From NCBI RefSeq assembly GCF_001887775.1, contig NZ_CP015519.1:744001-808000 (forward strand): a stretch of 64,000 nt of DNA, given 5' to 3'. This DNA is from Syntrophotalea acetylenivorans. GTDB taxonomy: Bacteria > Desulfobacterota > Desulfuromonadia > Desulfuromonadales > Syntrophotaleaceae. Position numbers and translations under genes: made by a program. The notes below the pieces were generated by a model. That model was not told the DNA's origin. It ran no database searches and worked only from the letters and a program-made list of their open reading frames with translations. This document shows positions 27,875 to 36,492 of the stretch, in pieces. The stretch's first letter is position 1. Each line of letters opens with the position of its first letter.

Positions 27875-27910
27875 AATAAGCCTCCCTTCTAAAGAATAGG
27901 GAGGCTTATT
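27875..27910 (+). terminator. terminator hairpin closing the glycosylation block
   Basis: AATAAGCCTCCCT at 27875-27887 and its exact complement at 27898-27910 form a 13-bp stem with a 10-base loop. The stem ends are AT pairs that supply a short T-rich end on both strands, so it can act for the plus-strand block and also for the convergent small gene at 27959. Confidence 0.8.
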
Positions 27911-27958
27911 CAAAGCAAGGTCATACTATGACTTTACCCCAAACAGGTCTGAACAGTA

Positions 27959-28228
27959 TTAGTCAATCACCGTCACACCGGGCTCATCACGGGGAATCCC
28001 GATGCCCAGACAAAGCTTGGAAATATTATCAGTTTCTATTCGCGCACCGCATTCATCACGCAACTCGCGGAATGTTTGGCAATCCAGCATCTTCTCGTCG
28101 GGCAGCTGAAAAACCGGGTAGCCTGCAGAACCTGCACAGAAGGATTCATTATTGTGCAGTTCGTTTACTGTTTCCAGGCCTCTTTCCCGCGCTTTTTCCG
28201 CATCGTCAATTATCAATCTGAGAATCAT
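27959..28228 (-). CDS. small conserved-looking protein, unknown
   Basis: Encodes 89 residues (MILRLIIDDAEKARERGLE...) with no domain I recognise. It is acidic and probably cytoplasmic, with four cysteines spread through the chain and not in a clear CxxC pair. GCGGAGG lies just before two adjacent ATG codons; the second (28228) has the better spacing, while the first (28231) would add one Met. It is the last of several small minus-strand genes ending near the terminator at 27875-27910. Coding status rests on the ribosome site and balanced composition. Confidence 0.6.
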   Translation of the reverse strand: MILRLIIDDAEKARERGLETVNELHNNESFCAGSAGYPVFQLPDEKMLDCQTFRELRDECGARIETDNISKLCLGIGIPRDEPGVTVID

Positions 28229-28269
28229 CATTTCCTCCGCATTTTATTCAAACCACAATAATCGTTAAA

Positions 28270-28536
28270 TTAATCATCCAGCGAGATATGATCTCCGGGA
28301 TTCTTCAGTTCCGCGATCTCGGGGTAAAACTCTTCTAAGCCTTTCAAAAACTTTTCCTTGTTCTTGAAAGCTGCTTTGATTTCGTGATCCCACGGAATTT
28401 CAACGGCATATTGACAATGAGTGCAGGTGTCAATCGCCTTATCACCAACAGGAACAGCTTGATATATGGTGTAGAAATCGCAATTCTTACATTTTTGCCG
28501 ATGCAAAATCGGCTTAACTTCTCGTTTGTTGATCAT
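28270..28536 (-). CDS. small zinc-ribbon protein, copy 1 of a tandem pair
   Basis: An 88-residue protein with two CxxC pairs, KCKNC (C16, C19) and TCTHC (C38, C41), spaced as in a zinc ribbon, then an acidic, helical C-terminal half ending LKNPGDHISLDD. It shares KCKxCDxxT, TCTHCQ, EIxWD and LKNxGDH with the gene immediately upstream, so the two are tandem paralogues. No enzyme motif is visible. The ribosome site is weak (AAGG), and it may depend on transcription from copy 2, 48 bases upstream. A nucleic-acid or protein-binding adaptor role is possible but not shown. Confidence 0.75.
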   Translation of the reverse strand: MINKREVKPILHRQKCKNCDFYTIYQAVPVGDKAIDTCTHCQYAVEIPWDHEIKAAFKNKEKFLKGLEEFYPEIAELKNPGDHISLDD

Positions 28537-28584
28537 TGCATTAATGCCTTGTGGAAAGAGAAAACTACTTGTACTTCTGGCACA

Positions 28585-28818
28585 TTAAAACCGGACATGA
28601 TCTCCGCGGTTTTTCAAACCAGCTAATGCCGGGAAATGACCTTCTAACGCTCGGATATCTTTTTCGCCGTCGCTAATCAAAGTTTCAGCCTTAGTGTCCC
28701 AGACAATCTCCGTAGAATCCTGGCAGTGGGTACAAGTTTTCACTGCCGTATCACCGTTCACCTGTAAATCAAAAACGGTCCAATAATCACAGGCCTTACA
28801 TTTGTTTCTGAAAATCAT
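28585..28818 (-). CDS. small zinc-ribbon protein, copy 2 of a tandem pair
   Basis: A 77-residue protein with the same architecture as its neighbour: KCKAC and TCTHC pairs within the first 35 residues, an EIVWD stretch, and a C-terminal HFPALAGLKNRGDH. The ATG at 28818 is chosen because GGAGAGG precedes it by 8 bases; a GTG at 28827 overlaps that site. It differs from copy 1 by lacking the basic N-terminal ten residues and by more acidic spacer residues, so the copies have diverged. Function unknown. Confidence 0.75.
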   Translation of the reverse strand: MIFRNKCKACDYWTVFDLQVNGDTAVKTCTHCQDSTEIVWDTKAETLISDGEKDIRALEGHFPALAGLKNRGDHVRF

Positions 28819-29114
28819 TGTTGCCACCTCTCCTTAAATTTAATGCCCAAAAAACCCGCGTTATCATTGCACCCGGATTCGCTGGATAAACTTTTTGGCA
28901 GATGCTGTAACGACATGTACCAATCGAAACAGGTAATCGTCAAGATCCCGATGAACAATATAATTCGTCAACTGCTCGCCGTCAATGGCCCAGGCCATTC
29001 TATGCATCTCAAACCTTCTATTCGGCTTCCGCAAAAAAATCCTGCCCGGTCAAGGGCAGGATCACAGATGCGTACAGCGCCATGTAGAACCTCTAGATAT
29101 TTCTGGTCTTAACC
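28819..29114. other. gap between zinc-ribbon gene and the upstream repeat
   Basis: Short open frames here lack ribosome sites and do not look like protein. The one clear element is the minus-strand terminator at 29039-29062. The stretch 28843-29030 probably carries the promoter of the small zinc-ribbon genes; I see no convincing -35/-10 pair. Confidence 0.5.
29039..29062 (-). terminator. rho-independent terminator for the DUF4242 gene
   Basis: On the minus strand, ATCCTGCCC and GGGCAGGAT form a 9-bp stem with a 6-base loop followed directly by a run of T. It lies beyond the repeat element that follows the DUF4242 stop, so the transcript of that gene would include the whole repeat. Confidence 0.85.
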
Positions 29115-29269
29115 TTGATGCATTCGTGAAAACTCACAGGATGGCTAAGCAAAATTTTTGCCCTACAAGGTTTGGTGTTTTTTCAGGGGTGAAGGCATAC
29201 ATCTCGTATATCGAGGCCCTAAAAACACATTGTAACTCCGTAGAGCGAACTTTTTTGCGACGCCATCAA
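29115..29269. repeat. 155-bp inverted-repeat intergenic element, copy A
   Basis: It begins TTGATGC and ends, on the other strand, TTGATGGCGTCGC, so the ends are imperfect inverted repeats. It aligns over its whole length with the element at 48193-48346, sharing CTAAGCAAAA, TACAAGG, TTTTTCAGGGG, GGCATACA and the end TTTTTGCGACGCCATCAA. A central ATAC/GTAT dyad is kept in both. It carries no open frame or transposase and resembles a MITE or REP-like element. Its right end supplies the TGA stop of the DUF4242 gene. Confidence 0.85.
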
Positions 29270-29541
29270 CCTTCAGCGGTAATCGGACTGATGACGGTCT
29301 TAACTTCGGCAACGCTGTTCGCAGGGAAGCCACCCTGCTGAGCATGCTCTACAACCATCTCTGCATTAGGGGCAATATAGATACAATAAATCTTGTCAGC
29401 GGTCACATAGCTTTCAACCCATTGAATCTGAGGGCCGAGGCCTTCCAAAACACCACAGGACTTTTGGGAAATAGCCTTGAAATCTTCAGCTGTCAGGTCC
29501 CCAGCTCCGGGAATTTCGCGTTCAATTACGTATTTAGGCAT
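29266..29541 (-). CDS. DUF4242 domain protein
   Basis: A 91-residue ferredoxin-fold-like small protein of the DUF4242 family, starting MPKYVIEREIPGAGDL and containing IQWVESYVTADKIYCIYIAP, both typical. A related Streptomyces protein binds nickel, but a metal role here is not shown. The length is complete for the family. The stop codon TGA is formed by the first bases of the adjoining repeat element. A ribosome site (AAAGGGG) precedes the ATG. It stands alone between the small zinc-ribbon genes and the addAB-like operon. Confidence 0.85.
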   Translation of the reverse strand: MPKYVIEREIPGAGDLTAEDFKAISQKSCGVLEGLGPQIQWVESYVTADKIYCIYIAPNAEMVVEHAQQGGFPANSVAEVKTVISPITAEG

Positions 29542-29808
29542 TATGGTACCCCTTTCTAGACTCTGGATAAAATTTACTGCTCGAATGAATTACAGTACGG
29601 GGATAATGGTTCCAGCGCATCAAAAAAACCCATATCAAGTCGTCACAGAACCTTAAAACAGTGTTTCACCTACAGTGACGTATATCAGGTAAAAAATCAA
29701 GAATCTTTCACAGCCACAGCATGTATACGAGCCATTCTGTCTTATTTTATAGCAGACCGTCTCAGCCCCCCTACTCCCCTATTTCTGCAAGTGTAGGCCA
29801 AAACAGTC

Positions 29809-32800
29809 TTAAGGTGAAAGTTCGTACCATCCGTCGATCAAAGGAAAATAAAGAGCCGTGCGAACCTTTCGACCCGGTTCGAATTCTTCAAACAACCGCC
29901 GGTATATAGCGAGCTGCCCCCGGTAATGTTCGCCCTCATTGGACAAAAAGGCTTGACTATCCTTATTTTCTGGCACACTGGTCTTATAGTCGATAATCCA
30001 CCGTACCCCCTGCACATCAATAAAGGTGCGATCAATGACGGCATGCACCAAGAGCCCGTCCACCATCCCGGACAGAGCCAATTCGCATTCGGCCTGTTCG
30101 TGTTGGCCGAGCAACCAGCGTCCCCTTTCGCCCTGCAAAGTCTGTTGCAATGCCAGTAGAACCTTGTCAACGGCATTATCCAACCGGGATGCGGCAATGC
30201 CCAACTGGGCCAGATGAATGCGCCACAGAGCCCGTTCGGTGCTGAGTCGATCCATCGGCCAGGCTTCCAACCCGTCGCGAGCAACGGACTCAAGACATTG
30301 ATGGATAACTGTCCCGATATGACGGCCTTCCTCCGTTGCAGGCCCCAGACTGGTTTCTTCTGAACGTCGAGCTACCGATGAGGGCTGCAAGACATCCACT
30401 ACTGTCCCGACGTAACTATTTGACAGTTCAGGCAGTTGCCAGTCACCAGGCAACCGCCGTAACAGACGGTTATTTTGTCGACCATCCGTCGACACGGCAC
30501 TCTGGCGTTCTAGCCCGATAAACTCATCGGCCACAGCCGGCCATAATTTGGCAAGGAAGGACCCGCTCTCGGGACGGCACTCATGCTCACCTACCGGTCT
30601 GGCGTAACCCATTAGGTGCAGGCGTTTTTTAGCGCGGGTGGCGGCCACATACAGAACTCGGGCAAGTTCCATATCGTTCTTCTGCTTTTCGATGCGACCG
30701 ATCGCATCGTAAATAGCATCGCGAGCCCCACTCTCTAAGGGGGCCAGAGGGGCCAGCAGTAAACCGGTGTCAGGCAGGTCGAGCCAACGCATGAGCGCCG
30801 CATCTTCGGCACGGGGACGACGGCCCAGACCCGGCAGAATCACCATATCGAACTCAAGCCCCTTGGCCTTGTGGATGGTCATGACCTGCAGAGATTCGTC
30901 AGCCAGAGGGTCGGCAGCGGCATACAGTTTGGCGAGTTTTTCAGCCAAAGATTCAAAAGGCAACAGGTCGCCGCCTTGATCGAGTTCTTCCAGCAGTCCC
31001 AGTACAGCATCGGCATCGACCAAACCGGCTGCATCCAAACACCCCGGACCACCAAGAGCCAGCCACGCGCCTTCAACCAGAACCCGCAGCGAGACCCTGC
31101 CCCGTTGTGCCATGGATTGATGTAACACGGCTTGTACCCGCTCCAGGCGTTTGCGCCCATCGCTGGAAAGTGCCAGGTGCCTCTGCGGTTGTCGCAACAG
31201 TTCCGCCATAGTGCTATCCTGAGCTTCGCCGCTGAGGATATGCAAATCCTCCAGGCTCAAGCCGCACCATGGGGCACGCAGTACGGCCAGGTGAGCGATT
31301 CTATCTCCAGGATGAAGCAAAGCCCGCGTCAGGGCCAGCAAATCCCTCGCTACGGGTCGTTCGGCGAGGGAATCGATCTCCTGAGCGCGGAACCGTAGTC
31401 CTGCTGTGCGAAAGGCCGCCAAGATTTCCTTGAGATGCGTCCGCGCACGAACGAGAACGGCAACACTGCCCTGCGGGTTCTCTTGTTGTGCCTGACGTAC
31501 CAACTTAACTACCTGTGCAGCCTCTATACGGTCATCACGGCCAACGGTTGGATGAAGGGTAACGGCGGGACGATCCAACGGTGCACGGGCAGCCACCGAA
31601 GGTGCATAGGTGACTCCTCCCAGGGCCTCGTCCTCAGAGTCTGGAAAAAGACTGGGAAACATACGGTTTACCCAATCAACGATCCCAGCCTGAGAACGAA
31701 AATTGGTCTTCAGATAGAGAGGATCAAGACGCAGATGATCGATCCCCTGCTGACGAGCCTGAAGATACAATCCAACTTCAGCCTCGCGAAAGCGATAGAT
31801 GGATTGCATGGGGTCGCCAACCAGAAACAGGCTGCGACCGTCACCCTGCTGCCAGCCGGCGATGAGCTTCTTCAACAGCAGAAACTGTCCCCAGGAGGTA
31901 TCCTGAAATTCATCTACGAGGATATGGCGAATGCGGCTGTCAAGGTGCAGCAGGAGGTCGGTCGGCGCATCGACATCCCCAAGGGCCTGCCCGGCCGACA
32001 GGGCGACTTGAACAAAATCGCATTGGCCGCGTTCCTTGAAGGCCAGCCAAAGTTCGCCTACAGCCCGTGGCAACAGAGTTACCAAGGCCTGTAAAACCTG
32101 CCACTGTTCCGGTTCATAAACCACCGGCGGCAAGGTGCGTATCTCGTCGAACAGGGCGACAACAGCCGACCGCTCTGCAAAATCCTCCAACAGCAAGCCC
32201 ATGGCTTCTTTCATGGATGCATGGGGTTCTTTTTTTCCGGGGAGGAAGCCGCAGTTCTTATCGAGGCGCTTGCGCAGAGTTCCGCTGCGAGTCAACAGCA
32301 GATCGGCCAGGCCGCGCCAGGTCTGGATTTCATCCGCTATCGGCTTTGGAAAAGAGGTCAAATCAACCAAACAGCTGATGCTATTGTCGATCCCCTGGCT
32401 ATGCAGGTTGCCTCCCGCAAAAGCCCCCATGCGCACCAGGGCGCTTCGCTCCTCTGGAGTCAACAGGCTATGCAAACGATGGAGCGCTCCTTCCACCAAC
32501 GAGCGCAATCCCCCTTCAAGAATCTGTCGTTGCTCATCGGCCCGGTGACCGTAAAGGTGGCGCAACCATTGATCCCGCCGGGCCAACATACCGACCAGCA
32601 GCTCCCGTAGCCTCTCCATGCGATTATCCAGATGGGACAGCAGCTGGCAGGCGGCCGAACCGCAAGGGTCCTTATGATCAGCCAAAGCCAGTACACGCTC
32701 GGCTGCAAGTCGGTAGAGCTCGTTGGCGTCTTCAACGATGGCGGCCTGGGCACCAAAACGGGACAACCAGGGCATACGACGTACCAGAGAGGCGCAGAAA

Positions 32801-33171
32801 CTGTCGATGGTTTGTACCGTCAGTCGCACCGGGTTTTCCAACAGCCGCCAATCGTGTCGAGCATCGTTTTCCAGGACGGTCCGAGCCAGACGCCAGGTGG
32901 TTCGGGCGTGATCGGCATCCGGCTCCGGTTCTTGGGCCGACTCCAGGGAACGCACCAGGCGGTCCCGCATTTCACCGGCAGCTTTGCGAGTAAAAGTAAT
33001 GGCCAGCACTTCCTCTGGTTGTTCGGCTACACCGAGCAAAGCAAGAATCCGTTGGATCAGCAATTCGGTTTTACCGCTCCCCGCAGGTGCCTGAACGATA
33101 AAAGACCCCGATGGATCTAAAGCCTGGCGGCGGGCCTGAATATCCGGGGGGTCTGTGATGGTCAACTTCAT
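29809..33171 (-). CDS. addA: AddA/RecB-like helicase-nuclease (UvrD family)
   Basis: Large subunit of a double-strand-break resection enzyme: 3'-5' helicase plus nuclease, cytoplasmic. It has Walker A APAGSGKT at 28-35, motif Ia ITFTRKAAGEM, Walker B DEFQDTSW, motif IV-V TIHKAKGLEF, motif VI VAATRAKKRL, and a C-terminal PD-(D/E)XK nuclease with IIDYKTS followed by GQLAIYRRLF. At 1120 residues it is full length. It overlaps the addB-like gene by four bases (ATGA), the usual coupling. There is no RecC- or RecD-like gene nearby, so an AddAB-type heterodimer is the better reading than RecBCD. Confidence 0.88.
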   Translation of the reverse strand: MKLTITDPPDIQARRQALDPSGSFIVQAPAGSGKTELLIQRILALLGVAEQPEEVLAITFTRKAAGEMRDRLVRSLESAQEPEPDADHARTTWRLARTVLENDARHDWRLLENPVRLTVQTIDSFCASLVRRMPWLSRFGAQAAIVEDANELYRLAAERVLALADHKDPCGSAACQLLSHLDNRMERLRELLVGMLARRDQWLRHLYGHRADEQRQILEGGLRSLVEGALHRLHSLLTPEERSALVRMGAFAGGNLHSQGIDNSISCLVDLTSFPKPIADEIQTWRGLADLLLTRSGTLRKRLDKNCGFLPGKKEPHASMKEAMGLLLEDFAERSAVVALFDEIRTLPPVVYEPEQWQVLQALVTLLPRAVGELWLAFKERGQCDFVQVALSAGQALGDVDAPTDLLLHLDSRIRHILVDEFQDTSWGQFLLLKKLIAGWQQGDGRSLFLVGDPMQSIYRFREAEVGLYLQARQQGIDHLRLDPLYLKTNFRSQAGIVDWVNRMFPSLFPDSEDEALGGVTYAPSVAARAPLDRPAVTLHPTVGRDDRIEAAQVVKLVRQAQQENPQGSVAVLVRARTHLKEILAAFRTAGLRFRAQEIDSLAERPVARDLLALTRALLHPGDRIAHLAVLRAPWCGLSLEDLHILSGEAQDSTMAELLRQPQRHLALSSDGRKRLERVQAVLHQSMAQRGRVSLRVLVEGAWLALGGPGCLDAAGLVDADAVLGLLEELDQGGDLLPFESLAEKLAKLYAAADPLADESLQVMTIHKAKGLEFDMVILPGLGRRPRAEDAALMRWLDLPDTGLLLAPLAPLESGARDAIYDAIGRIEKQKNDMELARVLYVAATRAKKRLHLMGYARPVGEHECRPESGSFLAKLWPAVADEFIGLERQSAVSTDGRQNNRLLRRLPGDWQLPELSNSYVGTVVDVLQPSSVARRSEETSLGPATEEGRHIGTVIHQCLESVARDGLEAWPMDRLSTERALWRIHLAQLGIAASRLDNAVDKVLLALQQTLQGERGRWLLGQHEQAECELALSGMVDGLLVHAVIDRTFIDVQGVRWIIDYKTSVPENKDSQAFLSNEGEHYRGQLAIYRRLFEEFEPGRKVRTALYFPLIDGWYELSP

Positions 33172-35849
33172 AACTGTTCCTCCCCCCCTTGCTGTCCGTT
33201 TTGGTCAACAATCCGGCAAAGAGCTTGCAAATCACAACGATCGCAGGCCTGCCGGTCATTGATCGGATCGACCTGTGCTTGCCCGCCGGCAAAACCGTCA
33301 CCGAGTTGATGCAGGGTCTGGCGCCAGCTTCTCAGCAGATCATCCCAGTGGCCGATGTCAGTCCCTTCGAGTTTTGGATGACCGCTGGCACTGGCCACAC
33401 CTGGCAATAATTCATCGTCTCGACCAAGTCCGACAAAAGAACAATCCCCACGCCGAACTTTGGCAAAGGCAACAGCAGCCAGTTCAGAGTCACGACGATC
33501 CATAGTATAGAGGGGCAACTGGGGCTCTACCGGTCGATCTCCGAGCCAATCTCCGACAGCAGCCATCCCTGTTTTGTAGTCGATGATAACCTGAGAGCCG
33601 TCCGCCAGGCGATCTATGCGGTCGATACGCGTCTGCAAGGTTAAAGGACCGAAGGTCTCTCGATGCCAGGCCTCCATGATGTCTACGCTGAAAGGGGGTC
33701 GTTGTGCCTCGAGATCCAGCCACTCCCCAAGCAGCCCCAGCAATCGTTGCTTTTCCAGTTGTCGCTGGCTGTTCGACAAGGCTATCTGCCGCTCGGCATC
33801 CAACTCATCCAGCGCTTGTTCGACGCAGGACAAGGAGCGTTGGCTCCAATCATCGGTGTCAAGGGCGGTCAAGCCCTGCCAGTCTCCTGTTTTTTGCCAA
33901 AACAGTTCCAGAACACGATGCACCAACGAGCCCCGATCAAGGCCGTCAAGACCGAAACCGGGAGTGGCAAGCCCTCTCGCACCAAGCCGATGGCGCGCAA
34001 AAGCCTTAAAAGGACACAAAGCCTGATCCTTCAGAATCGCCGTCCCTCCGGAGATTCTACTTCCCTCAGCAATCGACGGTCCTTGTGCATCACACAAGAC
34101 TTCCAAGGACGGGGAAACAGCCTGAATCAGCAACGCCGGCCGTTGGCTGCCGGACAGCGGTAGTTCAATCATCGGTAAGTGCTGAACCAAGGGACTCGGC
34201 AATCGCTCGCGACCGTCCATGCGCAGAGGCCAGCTGACCACAACCTCCGGCGCCGCAGCCAATAGCCTCCCGGCGATTTTCTGGGCAAAATCAAGTTCTC
34301 TCTCGGCATCCGCATGTGGCATCTTTAAACGACGCTGCAAAGAAGGCGGAATAAATGCGTTGGGACGAGCCGAAGCGGGCAAGGATTCATCGTGGAAACC
34401 CAAAAGCCATAAGGCATCGAACTGCTGCCCGGATGCTTCAAGAGCGCCTAGCACCTGCACCCGCCCTGCCGAACCTTCCGGCTGAAAAATTTTGTCGGCG
34501 GCCAACCGTCGCAACAGGGCCAGCGCTTCACCACGACTCATGGGCTTGGAAACAGTATCCAGACAGGCGATACCAGCCAACAGCTCCTTCCAGGCTGTGA
34601 ATACCTGGAATTCACGGCTGGTCAGGCTGCGATCCCGAGACCATTGGCAACTATCGAGGACTTCGGCGAAGTGCCTTGCCCAGTCTCCGGGTAGACGCTT
34701 AGCAGTATCCGCCAGAGCATTTTGGATGATTTCGAGTTGGCTGGCAAAGATATCGGCGCGGCCCAGTTTTTTCTTGACCCCCCTTTCGGCAAAACGCAGG
34801 ACGTTTTTCAGAGGCAGTTCCATCAACCGCAGATTGCGCAATTCCCGATCCAGGATTGCACGGGCGTTCTGTTCTCCGGAATACCCCCAGACAAAGGGCG
34901 AGCGGAGCAAATAGCTGATACTGTCCAGAGTTACTATACGCCCCAGACCCAACAGCTCAAAAGCGGCGACCACCATGCCTTCTTTTAGTAAGGGAGTCCC
35001 CAAAGAAAGGTTGAAAGCTTTCTCTGCGCCAGCTCCGGGCAGCAATGCTGCCGGACTTAACTCTTCGCGAAATATCCGCTGTAGTCGCTGCTGATAAGCG
35101 GCCATATCGACGGCGATGATGCCGATTCTCTCAACGTTGCTTTCCAGTTGATGGCGCACCCATTGAGCGCAACTTCGCACCTCTTCATCAGGATCGGCAT
35201 AACCGACCCTTCCTTGAGATTGTGGTTGACAAGCCGGAGGCATCCAATGGTGAACGGTCACACCTCGCTTCTGCAGCGTCAAGCACAAGTTCGCAATCGT
35301 TGGCGTAAGATCGTCAAAGCCGGCAAGCCACAAATCTCCCGGCAACGGCAACACCGCATCCTCCAGTGCCTGAATCAATCGGACCGAAAGCAGCCCCGGG
35401 TCATCCCATCCCCCCTCGCGGCACAACTGCTGCCAGCGATGCTGCCAGCGCAAAAAAGCCCGATGATCTTCTCCCCCCTCCTCCGGCTTGAAAGCTGTGC
35501 CATACTCGCATAGCAATTGATGGGCCTGGGAGGCAGCACGGGCGGCATCAGTCACCCGCATGAGACCGTCCCTCTCATTGCCCCGCTCCACCTCTTCAAC
35601 AGCCCTTTCCCACAAGAGCAAAGCCTGAGTCGGCCCAAGGATTTTGCTGTCGAGACCCAAAAGGCCGGCCATTTTCCGTTGCCAGTTGAGATGAAAAACA
35701 ATACTCGGCGATGTCCACGCAGAACGCCCTTGTTCCTGCTGACGGCGATCATATGCCTGTACCAGGTAACGGGCGAGACGCTGGTTGACAGTCAGCACCA
35801 GGGCACCTTTTTCGGCAGCTGCCAAGATGTCCATCACGTCAGTTTCCAT
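33168..35849 (-). CDS. addB: AddB-like nuclease subunit (TIGR03623-type)
   Basis: Second subunit of the AddAB-type enzyme: a degenerate helicase-like core and a C-terminal PD-(D/E)XK nuclease with VIIDYKTG followed by EPQLPLY. Four cysteines for a structural 4Fe-4S cluster are present: one in ALCPFKAFARH and three in CDRCDLQALC near the C-terminus, the arrangement known in AddB. The start is ATG 35849; a TTG two codons upstream has closer spacing to AAGGAG and is an alternative. At 893 residues it is complete. The VanZ-like gene ends within the same ribosome-site region, so the three genes form one transcription unit. Confidence 0.85.
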   Translation of the reverse strand: METDVMDILAAAEKGALVLTVNQRLARYLVQAYDRRQQEQGRSAWTSPSIVFHLNWQRKMAGLLGLDSKILGPTQALLLWERAVEEVERGNERDGLMRVTDAARAASQAHQLLCEYGTAFKPEEGGEDHRAFLRWQHRWQQLCREGGWDDPGLLSVRLIQALEDAVLPLPGDLWLAGFDDLTPTIANLCLTLQKRGVTVHHWMPPACQPQSQGRVGYADPDEEVRSCAQWVRHQLESNVERIGIIAVDMAAYQQRLQRIFREELSPAALLPGAGAEKAFNLSLGTPLLKEGMVVAAFELLGLGRIVTLDSISYLLRSPFVWGYSGEQNARAILDRELRNLRLMELPLKNVLRFAERGVKKKLGRADIFASQLEIIQNALADTAKRLPGDWARHFAEVLDSCQWSRDRSLTSREFQVFTAWKELLAGIACLDTVSKPMSRGEALALLRRLAADKIFQPEGSAGRVQVLGALEASGQQFDALWLLGFHDESLPASARPNAFIPPSLQRRLKMPHADAERELDFAQKIAGRLLAAAPEVVVSWPLRMDGRERLPSPLVQHLPMIELPLSGSQRPALLIQAVSPSLEVLCDAQGPSIAEGSRISGGTAILKDQALCPFKAFARHRLGARGLATPGFGLDGLDRGSLVHRVLELFWQKTGDWQGLTALDTDDWSQRSLSCVEQALDELDAERQIALSNSQRQLEKQRLLGLLGEWLDLEAQRPPFSVDIMEAWHRETFGPLTLQTRIDRIDRLADGSQVIIDYKTGMAAVGDWLGDRPVEPQLPLYTMDRRDSELAAVAFAKVRRGDCSFVGLGRDDELLPGVASASGHPKLEGTDIGHWDDLLRSWRQTLHQLGDGFAGGQAQVDPINDRQACDRCDLQALCRIVDQNGQQGGEEQL

Positions 35850-35851
35850 GT

Positions 35852-36247
35852 TCAACGCTTCTCCTTACCACCATTGAACTTACGACAATAAAGCAACCAT
35901 ATCGGGATATAGATCACAAGACCTCCCAAAGCATTAGCCAGAATGTCTGCGAGATCGCCGCTTCGACCACGGGTAAGCAGGGCCTGGGCACCCTCCATAA
36001 GGGCGCCATAACCCACGACAATAAACAGCGCGTAGCGCCATGCATCCAGTCTAGAGGGTGTCATCGGCAAAAAGGCCCAGCCACCGAGAATCATGAGAAA
36101 CGCATAAGCGAAGGCATGTTGCGCCTTGTCCCAGGAAAGAATCCCGGATTGAGGTACAGGCGGGTTAGGCATCACCGAAAGCCCTAAAATTACCAAAGCG
36201 GCAAAGATAAACAGCAACAGGCGAAACCGGCCATCAAACTGAATCAT
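35852..36247 (-). CDS. VanZ-like membrane protein
   Basis: A small polytopic protein (131 residues from the chosen start) with four membrane helices. It has VanZ hallmarks: DKAQHAFAYAFL after helix 1 and GALMEGAQ near helix 3, then DLADILANALGGL. Many such proteins have no link to glycopeptide resistance, so no resistance function is claimed. The upstream ATG at 36337 would add 30 non-conserved residues; neither start has a strong ribosome site. It is the first gene of the addB-addA unit, an association that has no obvious functional reason. Confidence 0.75.
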   Translation of the reverse strand: MIQFDGRFRLLLFIFAALVILGLSVMPNPPVPQSGILSWDKAQHAFAYAFLMILGGWAFLPMTPSRLDAWRYALFIVVGYGALMEGAQALLTRGRSGDLADILANALGGLVIYIPIWLLYCRKFNGGKEKR

Positions 36248-36492
36248 AAATTTTTCCGAATTACTGGGGAATTGACGACCACGTTTGAACAGGTGTGATG
36301 TGGGAGCCCAAAAACAGGGTTCCATATTAAGGGTCATTCAATGTACAATGAAAACCGTTCTTTTGTACAGCAGCTTGGCACAACGCAGTTCGGCAGCGTT
36401 TTGGGACTTCTTTTTCATCGCCGATCATGCCCGGCCTGCATAACCATGAAATCATGATTCCTCAAACTAATTATCCCAGGAGAACTGACGCC

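Noticed and set aside
28843-29341. Plus-strand open frames in the gap upstream of the zinc-ribbon genes
   Set aside because: They read through a minus-strand terminator and the repeat element; no ribosome site; not protein-like.
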